DNA from: Halothiobacillus neapolitanus
GTDB taxonomy: Bacteria; Pseudomonadota; Gammaproteobacteria; Halothiobacillales; Halothiobacillaceae
Assembly (NCBI GenBank): GCA_020721485.1
Contig: DYMR01000016.1
Coordinates: 2,471-14,703 of the forward strand
Length of the DNA: 12,233 nucleotides
Direction: 5' to 3'
Part shown: piece after piece, positions 1-7,968 of the stretch
Numbering within the stretch: the first letter of the stretch is position 1
How the letters are laid out: the number at the start of each line of letters is the position of its first letter
Notes under the pieces: generated by a model
Database searches by the model: none
What the model saw: only the letters and a program-made list of their open reading frames with translations
What the model was told of the DNA's origin: nothing
Program-made: the position numbers and the translations under genes

Positions 1-91
1 CGGATTTCTCTGGAGCGGATTTCTCTGGAGCGGTTTTTTCCGGCTCGGATTTCCCTGAATCAGATTTTGCGGGCGCCGTTTTGTCCGGGGT
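1..91 (-). repeat. 15-bp minisatellite encoding pentapeptide repeats in the LptA tail
   Basis: Two exact copies of the 15-bp unit CGGATTTCTCTGGAG (plus strand) lie at 1-15 and 16-30. Degenerate copies continue to about position 91. In the lptA frame (residues 183-212) they read TPDKT, APAKS, DSGKS, EPEKT, APEKS, APEKS. The outermost copies, nearest the window edge, are the most alike, which suggests recent expansion. The array may extend beyond the window. Confidence 0.85.
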
Positions 92-637
92 TTTCGCGCC
101 CTCGCTGGCCGGGGCGGTCGTGGCATCCGGTTTGCGCGGTTGAATCACGACATGCACCCGTTCGCCGCCTTGTTTGCCCCCGGCTTTGACCACTTCGGCG
201 GCCATGTCGTAGGTAATCAGCGGCGATTCGAGAACATCGCCGCTGCGTTCCAGATGGGCATTGCCGGTCAGGATGACTTTTTGTTCGGTGGCCAAGTAGT
301 TGGCGTTATCGGCGTGGCCTTTAACGAGCTGGCCTTTGTCATCCAGTTCTTGAAAAGTGGCCGGGCTGCCGGTGAGCACCGCGCGGGTGAGCTGGCCGTC
401 TTTGACATACACCACGGCCTCGCTGCCGGTGGCCTTGAGGCTGCCTTGAATGATGACGACATTGCCGGTGTAGGTGCTGGTGCCGTTTTTGTAGTCGGTG
501 ACTTTTTGGTTGGCGGTCACATCAATCGGTTGTTGGCGGTCGGCCTTGGCTGCGTGGCTGATCGCGGGGTGAATCAGCACGGTGGCGAGGAGGAGGGCGG
601 AAAACAGCGAAATGCGGGCGGGCATAGCAAAGGTCAT
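1..637 (-). CDS. lptA: LptA, periplasmic LPS-transport bridge protein (3' end outside window)
   Basis: LptA oligomerises in the periplasm and links LptC in the inner membrane to LptD in the outer membrane, forming the hydrophobic channel for LPS. The 212 visible residues begin with a signal peptide (about 1-29, ending AISHA). The OstA/LptA jelly-roll follows (about 35-168), with family-typical stretches such as GNVVIIQGSLKATGSEA (58-74), SGDVLESPLITYDM (132-145) and GERVHVVIQP (158-167). I chose the ATG at 637 because it overlaps the lptC stop as ATGA and has GGAG at 645-648, seven bases upstream; an internal ATG at 625 is the alternative. An ordinary LptA would end near residue 170. This one continues into a Lys/Pro/Glu/Ser-rich tail with pentapeptide repeats and no stop before the edge. 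Identification is firm from sequence; the tail's role is unknown. lptB would be expected next, outside the window. Confidence 0.93.
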   Translation of the reverse strand, partial: MTFAMPARISLFSALLLATVLIHPAISHAAKADRQQPIDVTANQKVTDYKNGTSTYTGNVVIIQGSLKATGSEAVVYVKDGQLTRAVLTGSPATFQELDDKGQLVKGHADNANYLATEQKVILTGNAHLERSGDVLESPLITYDMAAEVVKAGGKQGGERVHVVIQPRKPDATTAPASEGAKTPDKTAPAKSDSGKSEPEKTAPEKSAPEKS

Positions 638-1245
638 GGCGAGTCTCCGGGGGCGGCGCGCGGCGGATTATACCGATCGACCACGCGGGACTGGGTGAGT
701 TCTTGGCTGCGGTAATCGAGCGCGAAGGTTTGCGCGCTGCTTTGCCAACGCGGCGTGCCGCTGGCGGTTTGCTCGATCACGGTGGAAACGGTGTGGCTGG
801 CTGCTTGATCTTTATCCGGCCAGAGCGTGAGGGCGGCGGTGGAAAAGTGCAGTTCGCCCTGTGATTGATAGGGCGCGCGCGTGCCGTGAACGGCGCCCTG
901 TAGCTGGATTTCCGCGAGTTTTTCATCGGCCGTGCCGGTGTCGGCGTGCAGGCGCCACGGCGGGCTGGCGGGGCTGCGCGGGCTGTAGAGCAGCACATCC
1001 ACATCGCGGGCGGTGTAGCCCTGATCGCCGGTGCGGTGGTCCAATCCCGCCCCGGTCATCAGCCAGTTCAGCGTGCCGTTGGCGGTGAATTGGCGGGCGG
1101 AGAAATCGGTGAAGCGTTGGTCAAACGCGGCGGGGCGGGTGGGCGCCTGCGGGATGTGTTCGGCGTAGTTTTTCCACAGCAGGGCGCCCAAGGCAGCGAA
1201 CAGCAGCAGCGCGAGCAGCGTTTGCCCGAGCAGCGGTTTGTTCAT
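634..1245 (-). CDS. lptC: LptC, inner-membrane LPS export protein
   Basis: LptC is a single-pass inner-membrane protein that receives LPS from the LptB2FG transporter and passes it to LptA. The 203-residue product has a short cytoplasmic start, one hydrophobic helix (about residues 8-24, LALLLFAALGALLW) and a periplasmic domain. That domain has the family pattern of a WRLHADTG segment followed by an IQLQGAVHG-type strand. E. coli LptC is about 191 residues. The start at 1245 is chosen because its ATG overlaps the kdsC stop (ATGA) and places the membrane helix at the N terminus; upstream in-frame extension would run into kdsC. No clear Shine-Dalgarno is visible, so translation is probably coupled to kdsC. 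The 3' end overlaps lptA by ATGA. LptC is poorly conserved, so the call rests on fold-type features plus position between kdsC and lptA. Confidence 0.92.
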   Translation of the reverse strand: MNKPLLGQTLLALLLFAALGALLWKNYAEHIPQAPTRPAAFDQRFTDFSARQFTANGTLNWLMTGAGLDHRTGDQGYTARDVDVLLYSPRSPASPPWRLHADTGTADEKLAEIQLQGAVHGTRAPYQSQGELHFSTAALTLWPDKDQAASHTVSTVIEQTASGTPRWQSSAQTFALDYRSQELTQSRVVDRYNPPRAAPGDSP

Positions 1246-1799
1246 GCGGCACCGATCGGGCGGCTGTCGCGCGGGTCGTGGTCGGCCAGCACGGCGGGCC
1301 ACTGATCTTGCGCGTCGATGAGTAAGTCAATGAATTCGCGCACGGCACCGTGACCGCCGGGCAAGCGCGTGACCCAATCGACGCGGTGGCGAATCACGGC
1401 GGGCGCATCGGCGACGGTGGCGCTCACGCCGGCGGCGGCGAGCATCGGCAGGTCGATGACATCGTCGCCCATCACGGCGCAGTGTTCGGGCGGGATGCCG
1501 AGGCTGCGGCACAGTTCGAGCAGCGCCTCGCCCTTGCGCGCGATGCCGGTCAAACAGTGTTGAATGCCGAGGTTTTGCGCGCGGTGATGCAGCGCCGGGG
1601 CGGCGCGACCGGAGATGATGGCGACTTCAATGCCGATGCGTTGCGCGAGCTTGATGCCGTGGCCGTCGCGCGAGTGGAAGACCTTGTGTTCGGTGCCGTG
1701 TTCGGTGAAGTGCAGACGGCCATCGGTGAGGATGCCATCAACATCGAGCACGAGGGCGCGCACGGCACGCAGGCGGGGCAGCAGCGGTGGGCGATTCAT
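1242..1799 (-). CDS. kdsC: 3-deoxy-D-manno-octulosonate 8-phosphate phosphatase (KdsC)
   Basis: KdsC is the HAD-superfamily phosphatase that removes phosphate from Kdo-8-phosphate to give Kdo for LPS core synthesis in the cytoplasm. The 185-residue product (E. coli about 188) contains all HAD motifs: DVDGILTDG with nucleophile Asp19 and Asp21, the SGR motif at 63-65, Lys89 in GIARKG, and GDDVIDLPM at 111-119 for magnesium binding. It has no cap domain, as expected for the C0 tetrameric class. The ATG at 1799 follows a GAGG ribosome-binding site about nine bases upstream, lies ten bases after the kdsD stop and gives a normal N terminus. An upstream in-frame start at 1856 would overlap kdsD and is not favoured. 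Identification is very secure. Confidence 0.96.
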   Translation of the reverse strand: MNRPPLLPRLRAVRALVLDVDGILTDGRLHFTEHGTEHKVFHSRDGHGIKLAQRIGIEVAIISGRAAPALHHRAQNLGIQHCLTGIARKGEALLELCRSLGIPPEHCAVMGDDVIDLPMLAAAGVSATVADAPAVIRHRVDWVTRLPGGHGAVREFIDLLIDAQDQWPAVLADHDPRDSRPIGAA

Positions 1800-1809
1800 G
1801 GTGCGAACC

Positions 1810-2805
1810 TCAGGCGACACCGACCCGCAGGAGGTCGTGCATGTTGAGTGCGCCAATCACGCGGCGGGCGTCGTCGATGATGACCAAGCCGTTGATTTTG
1901 TCCCGTTCCATAATGTTCAGCGCTTCAGCCGCCAGTAAATCGGCCGTGCAGGCGCGCGGGTTGCGGGTCATGACGCGCTCGATCGGCAGGTTCAGATCAT
2001 AAGTCTCTTGATCGAGAATGCGGCGCAGGTCGCCATCGGTGAACAGGCCGAGCAGTTGATCGTCGTCATCCACCACGGTCGTCATGCCCAAGCCGCCGGA
2101 GGAAATCACGATCAGCGCTTGTTTGATGGTTTGGAATACGCGAACTTTGGGCAAGGCCGCGCCGGTGTGCATCACATCCCGCACCCGCAGCAGCAGCCGC
2201 CGCCCCAGCGCGCCACCCGGATGCGACAGGGCAAAATCTTCCGGCTTGAAGGCGCGTGCATCCAGCAAGGCCACGGCCAGCGCGTCGCCCATCACCAAGG
2301 CGGCGGTGGTGCTGGCGGTGGGCGCCAAATTGAGTGGGCAGGCTTCGCGCGCCACGCCGACATCAATATGCGCATCGGCAGATTGGGCGAGGGTGGATTG
2401 CGGTTTGCCGGTCAGCGCGATCAACGGCGCGCCCAAGCGCTTGATGACCGGCAGAATCGCCAAAATTTCGGAAGTTTCTCCGGAATTCGACAGCGCCAGC
2501 ACAACATCTTGGCGGGTAATCATGCCCAGATCGCCGTGGCTGGCTTCGCCCGGATGCACGAAAAAGGCCGGGGTGCCGGTGCTCGCGAGGGTGGCGGCAA
2601 TTTTGCCGCCAATGTGCCCGGATTTCCCCATGCCGGTGACAATCACCCGCCCTTCGCAGTGCAGCATCAGGCGGCAGGCGGTGACGAACGATTCGTCTAA
2701 CCGATCAGCGAGCGCGGCGATGGCTTGTTGTTCGATGTCGATGACTTGTCGCGCCATCGTCAGCAGGGGCAGCAGGGTATCGGCCAGAGGAGAATCGGTC
2801 TTCAT
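1810..2805 (-). CDS. kdsD: Arabinose-5-phosphate isomerase (KdsD), SIS + two CBS domains
   Basis: KdsD interconverts ribulose-5-phosphate and arabinose-5-phosphate, the first committed step toward Kdo. The 331-residue product (E. coli 328) has an N-terminal SIS sugar-isomerase domain (about 40-180) with GMGKSGHIG at 58-66, HPGEASHGDLG at 84-94 and SNSGETSEI at 106-114, then SHPGGALGRRL near 194. A pair of CBS domains follows (about 208-265 and 275-330), including LFTDGDLRR and VMTRNP. The ATG at 2805 matches the usual KdsD start. An in-frame extension to 2970 would cross the candidate promoter and has no family similarity, so I reject it. The ribosome-binding site is weak. It is the first gene of the leftward operon. 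The yrbG-type antiporter gene that precedes kdsD in E. coli is not here. Confidence 0.96.
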   Translation of the reverse strand: MKTDSPLADTLLPLLTMARQVIDIEQQAIAALADRLDESFVTACRLMLHCEGRVIVTGMGKSGHIGGKIAATLASTGTPAFFVHPGEASHGDLGMITRQDVVLALSNSGETSEILAILPVIKRLGAPLIALTGKPQSTLAQSADAHIDVGVAREACPLNLAPTASTTAALVMGDALAVALLDARAFKPEDFALSHPGGALGRRLLLRVRDVMHTGAALPKVRVFQTIKQALIVISSGGLGMTTVVDDDDQLLGLFTDGDLRRILDQETYDLNLPIERVMTRNPRACTADLLAAEALNIMERDKINGLVIIDDARRVIGALNMHDLLRVGVA

Positions 2806-2862
2806 AAGTATTCGTGATGACGGGAATTTCGTTATGATAAGAAACGCTGCGCCGTGATTGGA

Positions 2863-2878
2863 TGACCGCACAAGGTCA
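2863..2878. promoter_or_regulatory. Inverted repeat TGACC-N6-GGTCA, possible operator
   Basis: Perfect 5-bp arms TGACC (2863-2867) and GGTCA (2874-2878) flank six bases. The repeat would lie about 20-35 bases downstream of the proposed kdsD transcription start, where a bound repressor could block initiation or clearance. It is short enough to be coincidence, and no regulator is identified. Confidence 0.25.
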
Positions 2879-2903
2879 CAAAAACGGTGCAAAATCGCCC
2901 GAC

Positions 2904-2912
2904 AGTATAGCA
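2904..2912 (-). promoter_or_regulatory. Candidate extended -10 promoter for kdsD-kdsC-lptC-lptA
   Basis: On the minus strand the sequence reads TGCTATACT, matching the extended -10 consensus TGnTATAAT at all but one base. No good -35 is visible, which is tolerated in extended -10 promoters. Transcription would start near 2897, leaving a leader of about 90 bases before the kdsD ATG. This is a sequence-based inference. Confidence 0.5.
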
Positions 2913-3040
2913 GCCGACCGACTTCGCGCCGATGCGACCGGTGTTGTTCGATAGCCTGCTTACGATTCATTCTGCTAACCTAAGACTGTATTGATATTCT
3001 TAAACTGCCCGCCCCGGCGTTTTATCGTGAACTTTGCCCC

Positions 3041-3990
<950 letters not shown>

Positions 3991-3994
<4 letters not shown>

Positions 3995-4506
3995 CTGCGC
4001 CATTTGTTCCGCCCGAGGGATTTTCGATCAGCTTGGGCTTTGCCGATCCTTGGGATGCGGCCTTGGCCACGGCGTTCTACCCCGAAGGCATGCCGCCGGA
4101 ATGGCAGGCGAATTATTTGGTGTTGATGACCGATGCGGTGGTGCTGAATCCAACATCGGCGGCTTTTGCTGAGGTGTGGACGGCGTGCCGCGAGGCGCCC
4201 AAGCCGGTGCAGGGGGTTTGGTACGGGGGTGATTTGCCGGCGGATGCCGCCGACTTGTCCGTTTCCTTGCCTTTGCCCTTGCTGACTTGGGTGACCGGTC
4301 AGGAATGGACGCCCGGTGCGTCGGTGCACGGCGCGACGATTGGCCTGCTCGCGCCGGGTTTATCGCCCCGTGCCCTGCGGGATGCGCTGGAAGCCTTCGC
4401 GCGGCAAGCCCCGGCGGCGCCCTGCGCCCTGCTGTTCACCGGCGGTGCGGCGGCGGTGCCTTTGTTGGATCAAACCCGCACCTTAATCGAGCTGCTGGGC
4501 TGGTGA
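3991..4506 (+). CDS. Unrecognised 171-aa protein between the SUMF1-like gene and mlaF
   Basis: I do not recognise this family with confidence. The product is 171 residues, acidic to neutral, Ala/Pro/Leu-rich, with no signal peptide or clear membrane segment, so it is probably cytoplasmic. The N-terminal part (about 10-60), with AFYPEGMPPEWQANYL followed by a Trp-containing helix, loosely resembles the opening of DUF72 TIM-barrel proteins (YPxGxPxxEWLxYY pattern). The protein is too short for a whole DUF72 barrel and the C-terminal half does not obviously match. Reality as a gene is supported by the ATGA overlap with the upstream stop, the one-base gap to mlaF and codon use like its neighbours. 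Position suggests co-expression with Mla, but no function can be assigned. Confidence 0.75.
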
Positions 4507-4507
4507 C

Positions 4508-5323
4508 ATGAGCGTCGAGCCGTACATCCGTTTCGAACAAGTCAGCTTTGCGCGCGGGCGTCAGCGCATTTTCGACCGCGTGAATCTGGACATTCCGCGC
4601 GGGAAAATCACGGCGGTGATGGGGCCTTCCGGTACCGGAAAAACCACGCTGTTGCGGTTGATCGGCGGGCAAATCAAACCCACGCGCGGCAAGGTTTGGG
4701 TCAATGGGTTGGATGTCGCGCGGGCGCGGGCGGGCGAGTTGTTGGCCATGCGCCGCCGCTTGGGGTTTTTGTTCCAAAACGGCGCGCTGTTTACCGATTT
4801 AACCGCTGCCGAGAATGTCGCTTTTCCCCTGCGCGAACATGCGCGGCTGCCCGAGCCGCTGCTCGACCGGGTGGTGGCGCTCAAGTTGAATGCGGTGGGC
4901 ATGCTGGATGCCGCCGAGTCGATGCCCTCGGCGCTGTCTGGCGGCATGGCGCGGCGCGTGGCGCTGGCGCGCGCGCTGGCGCTCGACCCGGAACTGATGT
5001 TGTACGACGAGCCGTTCACCGGACAAGACCCGATCAATGTGGGCATTTTGTTGCGCCTGATCGCCTCGTTGAACCGTGCTTTGAACCTCACCAGCGTGCT
5101 GGTTTCGCACGATGTGGCGGAAACTTTGTCGATTGCCGATCAAGTCATCATTCTCGATCAGGCGCAGATTGTGGCGGCGGGCACGCCGGATGAACTGCGG
5201 GCACGCATGGGCGACATTCCGTTTTTGCAGCGCTTTTTGCAGGGTGCGCCGCCGGATGAAGATTCCGACCGGGCGCTGGCGGCGCGCACACTGCTGGCGA
5301 AAAAGCTGCGGGTGTCTGTATGA
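4508..5323 (+). CDS. mlaF: MlaF, phospholipid-transport ABC ATPase
   Basis: MlaF is the cytoplasmic ATPase of the MlaFEDB inner-membrane complex, which powers phospholipid movement between inner membrane and periplasmic carrier MlaC. The 271-residue product carries every ABC motif: Walker [10 protein letters not shown] (39-47), Q-loop Gln90, signature LSGGM (143-147), Walker B LMLYDEP (163-169) with catalytic Glu168, and switch His201. The [23 protein letters not shown] stretch after the Q-loop is typical of the MlaF/Ttg2A group. The ATG lies one base after the preceding stop, and its 3' end overlaps mlaE by ATGA, so translation is coupled in both directions. Identification is secure. Confidence 0.96.
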   Translation: MSVEPYIRFEQVSFARGRQRIFDRVNLDIPRGKITAVMGPSGTGKTTLLRLIGGQIKPTRGKVWVNGLDVARARAGELLAMRRRLGFLFQNGALFTDLTAAENVAFPLREHARLPEPLLDRVVALKLNAVGMLDAAESMPSALSGGMARRVALARALALDPELMLYDEPFTGQDPINVGILLRLIASLNRALNLTSVLVSHDVAETLSIADQVIILDQAQIVAAGTPDELRARMGDIPFLQRFLQGAPPDEDSDRALAARTLLAKKLRVSV

Positions 5324-6144
5324 GTGGCCTGATAATGGGCGTGATAAATGGCCTGATAAAGCGCCTGTCGGATGTTCTGGCCGCCCTGGGGCGGGCGATG
5401 CTGACTGCCGCCGCGCACACCGGCGCACTGGCCGGATTCGCGCTGCGCTTGGCGTGGCGCTTGCTTCCCGCGTGGACGCGCCCCCGATTGATCGTGCAAG
5501 AACTGTTCGTGATCGGCGTGTTGTCGCTGATTATCATCTTGATTTCCGGCGCTTTTGTCGGGCTGGTGTTGGGCTTGCAGGGCTACAATATCCTCTCGAA
5601 ATTCAACGCCACCGAATCGTTGGGGGTGATGGTCGCGCTGTCGCTGGTGCGGGAATTGGGGCCGGTCGTTACCGCCTTGCTGTTTGCGGGTCGCGCCGGT
5701 TCGGCCATCACCGCAGAAATCGCCCTGATGAAAACCACCGAGCAACTGTCCGCGATGGAGATGATGGGCGTCGATCCGCTGCGGCGCGTGGTGGCGCCTC
5801 GGTTTTGGGCGGCACTGTTTTCCATGCCGTTGCTGGCCGGTTTGTTCTCTTTGGTCGGGATTTTGGGCGGCTATGTCATCGGCGTCCTCGTGCTCGGCGT
5901 CGATACGGCGTCGTATTGGGGGCAGATCGGCGAACAAATGCAGCCGGTGGCGGATGTGTTCAATGGCATCGTCAAAAGCCTGGTGTTCGGTGCGGTGGTT
6001 GGTTTGATCGCGGTGTTTGAAGGCTACGCGGCTGAGCCCACTTCGGCAGGGATTTCCCGCGCCACCACCCGCACCGTGGTGCTGAGTTCGCTGGCCGTGT
6101 TGGGGCTGGATTTTATGTTGACCGCTTTAATGTTTGGAGCTTGA
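5320..6144 (+). CDS. mlaE: MlaE, phospholipid-transport permease
   Basis: MlaE is the membrane permease of the Mla complex. The 274-residue product (E. coli about 260) has an N-terminal amphipathic/interfacial region, then hydrophobic segments near 62-86, 103-124, 163-194, 218-236 and 252-271. The family hallmark [20 protein letters not shown] begins at 111 and is followed by [23 protein letters not shown], the cytoplasmic coupling region that contacts MlaF. The start overlaps the mlaF stop (ATGA). A second in-frame ATG at 5335 would remove part of a short N-terminal repeat and could be the true start. Identification is very secure; the start is slightly uncertain. Confidence 0.96.
   Translation: MSGLIMGVINGLIKRLSDVLAALGRAMLTAAAHTGALAGFALRLAWRLLPAWTRPRLIVQELFVIGVLSLIIILISGAFVGLVLGLQGYNILSKFNATESLGVMVALSLVRELGPVVTALLFAGRAGSAITAEIALMKTTEQLSAMEMMGVDPLRRVVAPRFWAALFSMPLLAGLFSLVGILGGYVIGVLVLGVDTASYWGQIGEQMQPVADVFNGIVKSLVFGAVVGLIAVFEGYAAEPTSAGISRATTRTVVLSSLAVLGLDFMLTALMFGA
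5326..5361 (+). repeat. Three 12-bp units at the 5' end of mlaE
   Basis: Units GGCCTGATAATG, GGCGTGATAAAT and GGCCTGATAAAG lie head to tail in frame and encode GLIM, GVIN and GLIK. A four-residue period suits an amphipathic helix. The pattern suggests a small in-frame duplication that extended the N terminus, which fits MlaE being longer than the E. coli protein. Confidence 0.6.
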
Positions 6145-6145
6145 G

Positions 6146-6607
6146 ATGAACGCGCAACGGGGTTTGGACATCGTGGTGGGGGCGTTCGTGCTCGCCGGGA
6201 TCGTGGCGCTGTTGACGCTCACTTTTAAGTGGAGCGATTTCAGCGCCAGCAGCATTCACGGCTACACGCTCACCGCCGATTTCGACAACATTGGCGGGCT
6301 GACCAACCGCTCGGCGGTGAAGTTGGCGGGCGTGACCATCGGGCGGGTCACGGGCATCCGGGTCGATCCGGCCACCTTTGAGGCCGTGGTGACGATGCAA
6401 ATCGACAACAAATATAACAACCTGCCGAAAGATTCTTTTGCGAACATCTACACCGCCGGCTTGCTGGGCGCGCAGTACATCGAAATTTCTCCGGGCGGCG
6501 ACACGGCGGTGCTGAAAAATGGCGACCGCATCACGATGACACAATCCGCCATCATTCTGGAAAAAGTGATCTCTAAATTCTTGTTCAACAAGGCTGCTGA
6601 TAAATGA
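6146..6607 (+). CDS. mlaD: MlaD, MCE-domain protein of the Mla complex
   Basis: MlaD forms a hexameric ring anchored in the inner membrane, with a central hydrophobic pore through which phospholipids pass between MlaE and MlaC. The 153-residue product has one N-terminal transmembrane helix (about 8-27) and a single MCE domain (about 39-117). Typical stretches are ADFDNIGGLTNRSAVKLAGVTIGRV (44-68) and AGLLGAQYIEISPGG (104-118). It is shorter than E. coli MlaD (about 183), lacking much of the C-terminal extension. The ATG at 6146 is preceded by GGAG at 6136-6139 and begins one base after the mlaE stop. An upstream TTG in the same frame is not needed. Its stop overlaps the TolC-family gene by ATGA. 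Confidence 0.95.
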   Translation: MNAQRGLDIVVGAFVLAGIVALLTLTFKWSDFSASSIHGYTLTADFDNIGGLTNRSAVKLAGVTIGRVTGIRVDPATFEAVVTMQIDNKYNNLPKDSFANIYTAGLLGAQYIEISPGGDTAVLKNGDRITMTQSAIILEKVISKFLFNKAADK

Positions 6608-7968
6608 AAAATTCCTGGCTCTTAGGACTGGCGCTGTTCGGTGCGGCGCACGCGGCGCAGGCGGTGTCGGTCACACTCGAACAGGCCACGCAGATGGCGC
6701 TCAATGCCGATCCGCGCATTGAAGAACAGCGCGCGAATGTCGCGGCGGCGCAGGCGCTGATTCAAAAAGTGGATGGGGAAGGCGGGATTCGCGCCAGTGT
6801 GAACCTGTACGCCGGCCTCGCGCCGAAGGCCACCAACGGCATCTTCACCAACGGCAGCAATACTTGCCCGGCGGGGCAGGGCTGCACGGTGCGAACCGAT
6901 GGCATGAGCCTGAATGATGGCATTACCGTCTCCGGCGGCGTGACGGCGTCGATCATTCAACCGTTGTATACCTTCGGCAAGCTGGAAAACTACCGCACGG
7001 CGGCGGAATACAACAAGAAGTTCAAAACGGAAGAAGTCGCGCTCGCCAAAGGGCAAACCTGGCTCACCGTGCGCCGCGCCTATTACGGCTATTTGACGGC
7101 GCGGGATACGCGGCAGTTTTTGGTGGGCGTGCGGCAACAACTGGCGGATACCGAAGGCCCGCTGACGAAAAAGGCTGAAGAAGGCAAATCGCCGATGCGC
7201 GATGTGTATGCGCTGCAAAACGGTTTGGGGCTGCTGGATCGGTACATTGCCGAGGCTCAAGGCGTTGAGGCGATTGCGCTCGATGGCCTGAAAACCATTA
7301 TTGGCGTGCCCATCAAAGACGATCTGAGCGTGGCCGATGCCCACATTGAGCCCGTCGCCCTGCCGTCTGGCAACTTGCAGCAATTCGCCCAGCAGGCTTT
7401 GGATGATCGCCCAGAAATGAAGATGGCGCAGAGCGGTTTGGCGGCGCTGCGTTCGTATGTGGCCGCGCGCAAAGCCGATTATTACCCGGATTTGTATGCC
7501 GGCATCCTGCTGGCCGGGCAATACACGCCGGGGCGCGAGCGGGTCAATAATCCCTACATTTACGACCCGTTGAATATGGGCATTGCCACGCCCGTGGTGG
7601 GTTTGAAGTGGGACTTCAACCCCGGCGTACTCAAGGCGAATGTGAGTGATGCCGAAGCCCAGTTGCAAGGCGCGGTCGCCAAGGCGCAGCTCGCGCAGAT
7701 GGGGATTCCGTTCCAAGTCTCCGAGGCGTATCACGGCGCAGAATCCTTGAAACAGCAGATCGCGGCACTGGATAAAGCTCGGGCTGCCTCGCGCCGTTGG
7801 ATGATTTCCTCGTTTCTGGATTTCCAAGCCGGCTTGGTCGATGGCGGCGTGTTGGCGCTGGCCGTTGCGGGGAACACCCAAACCCAAGTCGATTACCTGC
7901 GTGCCATCAATGACTACAACCTGAAAGTGGCCGAACTCAAGCTCGCCACCGGAGAATACCCACAATGA
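6604..7968 (+). CDS. TolC-family outer-membrane protein embedded in the mla operon
   Basis: The 454-residue product has a signal peptide (about 1-20, ending AHAAQA) and the two-part architecture of the outer-membrane efflux (TolC) family. Opening helices contain LEQATQMALNADPRIEEQRANVAAAQALI-type sequence (25-53). A mid-region helix YYGYLTARDTRQFL is near 160-173. The second repeat begins ALDDRPEMKMAQSGLAAL (265-282), and the protein ends YNLKVAELKLATG. These proteins form trimeric barrel-tunnel exit ducts. An insertion around 75-105 contains Cys88 and Cys94, which could form a disulfide in an exposed loop. The gene overlaps mlaD upstream and mlaC downstream, each by ATGA, so it is translated with the Mla core. 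E. coli has no TolC gene in its mla operon. Role in lipid transfer or solvent extrusion is inference; no periplasmic adaptor gene is in the window. Confidence 0.9.
   Translation: MKNSWLLGLALFGAAHAAQAVSVTLEQATQMALNADPRIEEQRANVAAAQALIQKVDGEGGIRASVNLYAGLAPKATNGIFTNGSNTCPAGQGCTVRTDGMSLNDGITVSGGVTASIIQPLYTFGKLENYRTAAEYNKKFKTEEVALAKGQTWLTVRRAYYGYLTARDTRQFLVGVRQQLADTEGPLTKKAEEGKSPMRDVYALQNGLGLLDRYIAEAQGVEAIALDGLKTIIGVPIKDDLSVADAHIEPVALPSGNLQQFAQQALDDRPEMKMAQSGLAALRSYVAARKADYYPDLYAGILLAGQYTPGRERVNNPYIYDPLNMGIATPVVGLKWDFNPGVLKANVSDAEAQLQGAVAKAQLAQMGIPFQVSEAYHGAESLKQQIAALDKARAASRRWMISSFLDFQAGLVDGGVLALAVAGNTQTQVDYLRAINDYNLKVAELKLATGEYPQ

Larger units (their letters stand above)
2806..3040. other. Divergent intergenic control region between kdsD and the SUMF1-like gene
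   Basis: These 235 bases separate the leftward kds-lpt operon from the rightward SUMF1-mla operon, so they should carry promoters for both. A good leftward extended -10 element and a short inverted repeat are listed separately. For the rightward direction I see only a weak TATTCT at 2995-3000 without a matching -35, so that promoter is not assigned. No conserved coding sequence is recognisable here. Confidence 0.6.

Noticed and set aside
2806..2970. N-terminal extension of KdsD to position 2970
   Set aside because: The extension does not resemble KdsD and crosses the extended -10 element. The ATG at 2805 gives the family-standard start and length.
2995..3000. TATTCT as -10 for the rightward SUMF1-mla operon
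   Set aside because: It matches only four of six consensus bases and has no reasonable -35 at the right distance.
5112..6020. 302-codon frame overlapping the mlaF end and mlaE
   Set aside because: Its Arg/Gly/Ala-rich product lacks hydrophobic segments or motifs, whereas the mlaE frame matches its family throughout.
6622..7965. Long open frame (447 codons) antisense to the TolC-family gene
   Set aside because: The encoded protein is Arg/His/Gln-rich with no recognisable domain, and it mirrors a strongly supported gene. It is an expected by-product of codon bias at this GC.
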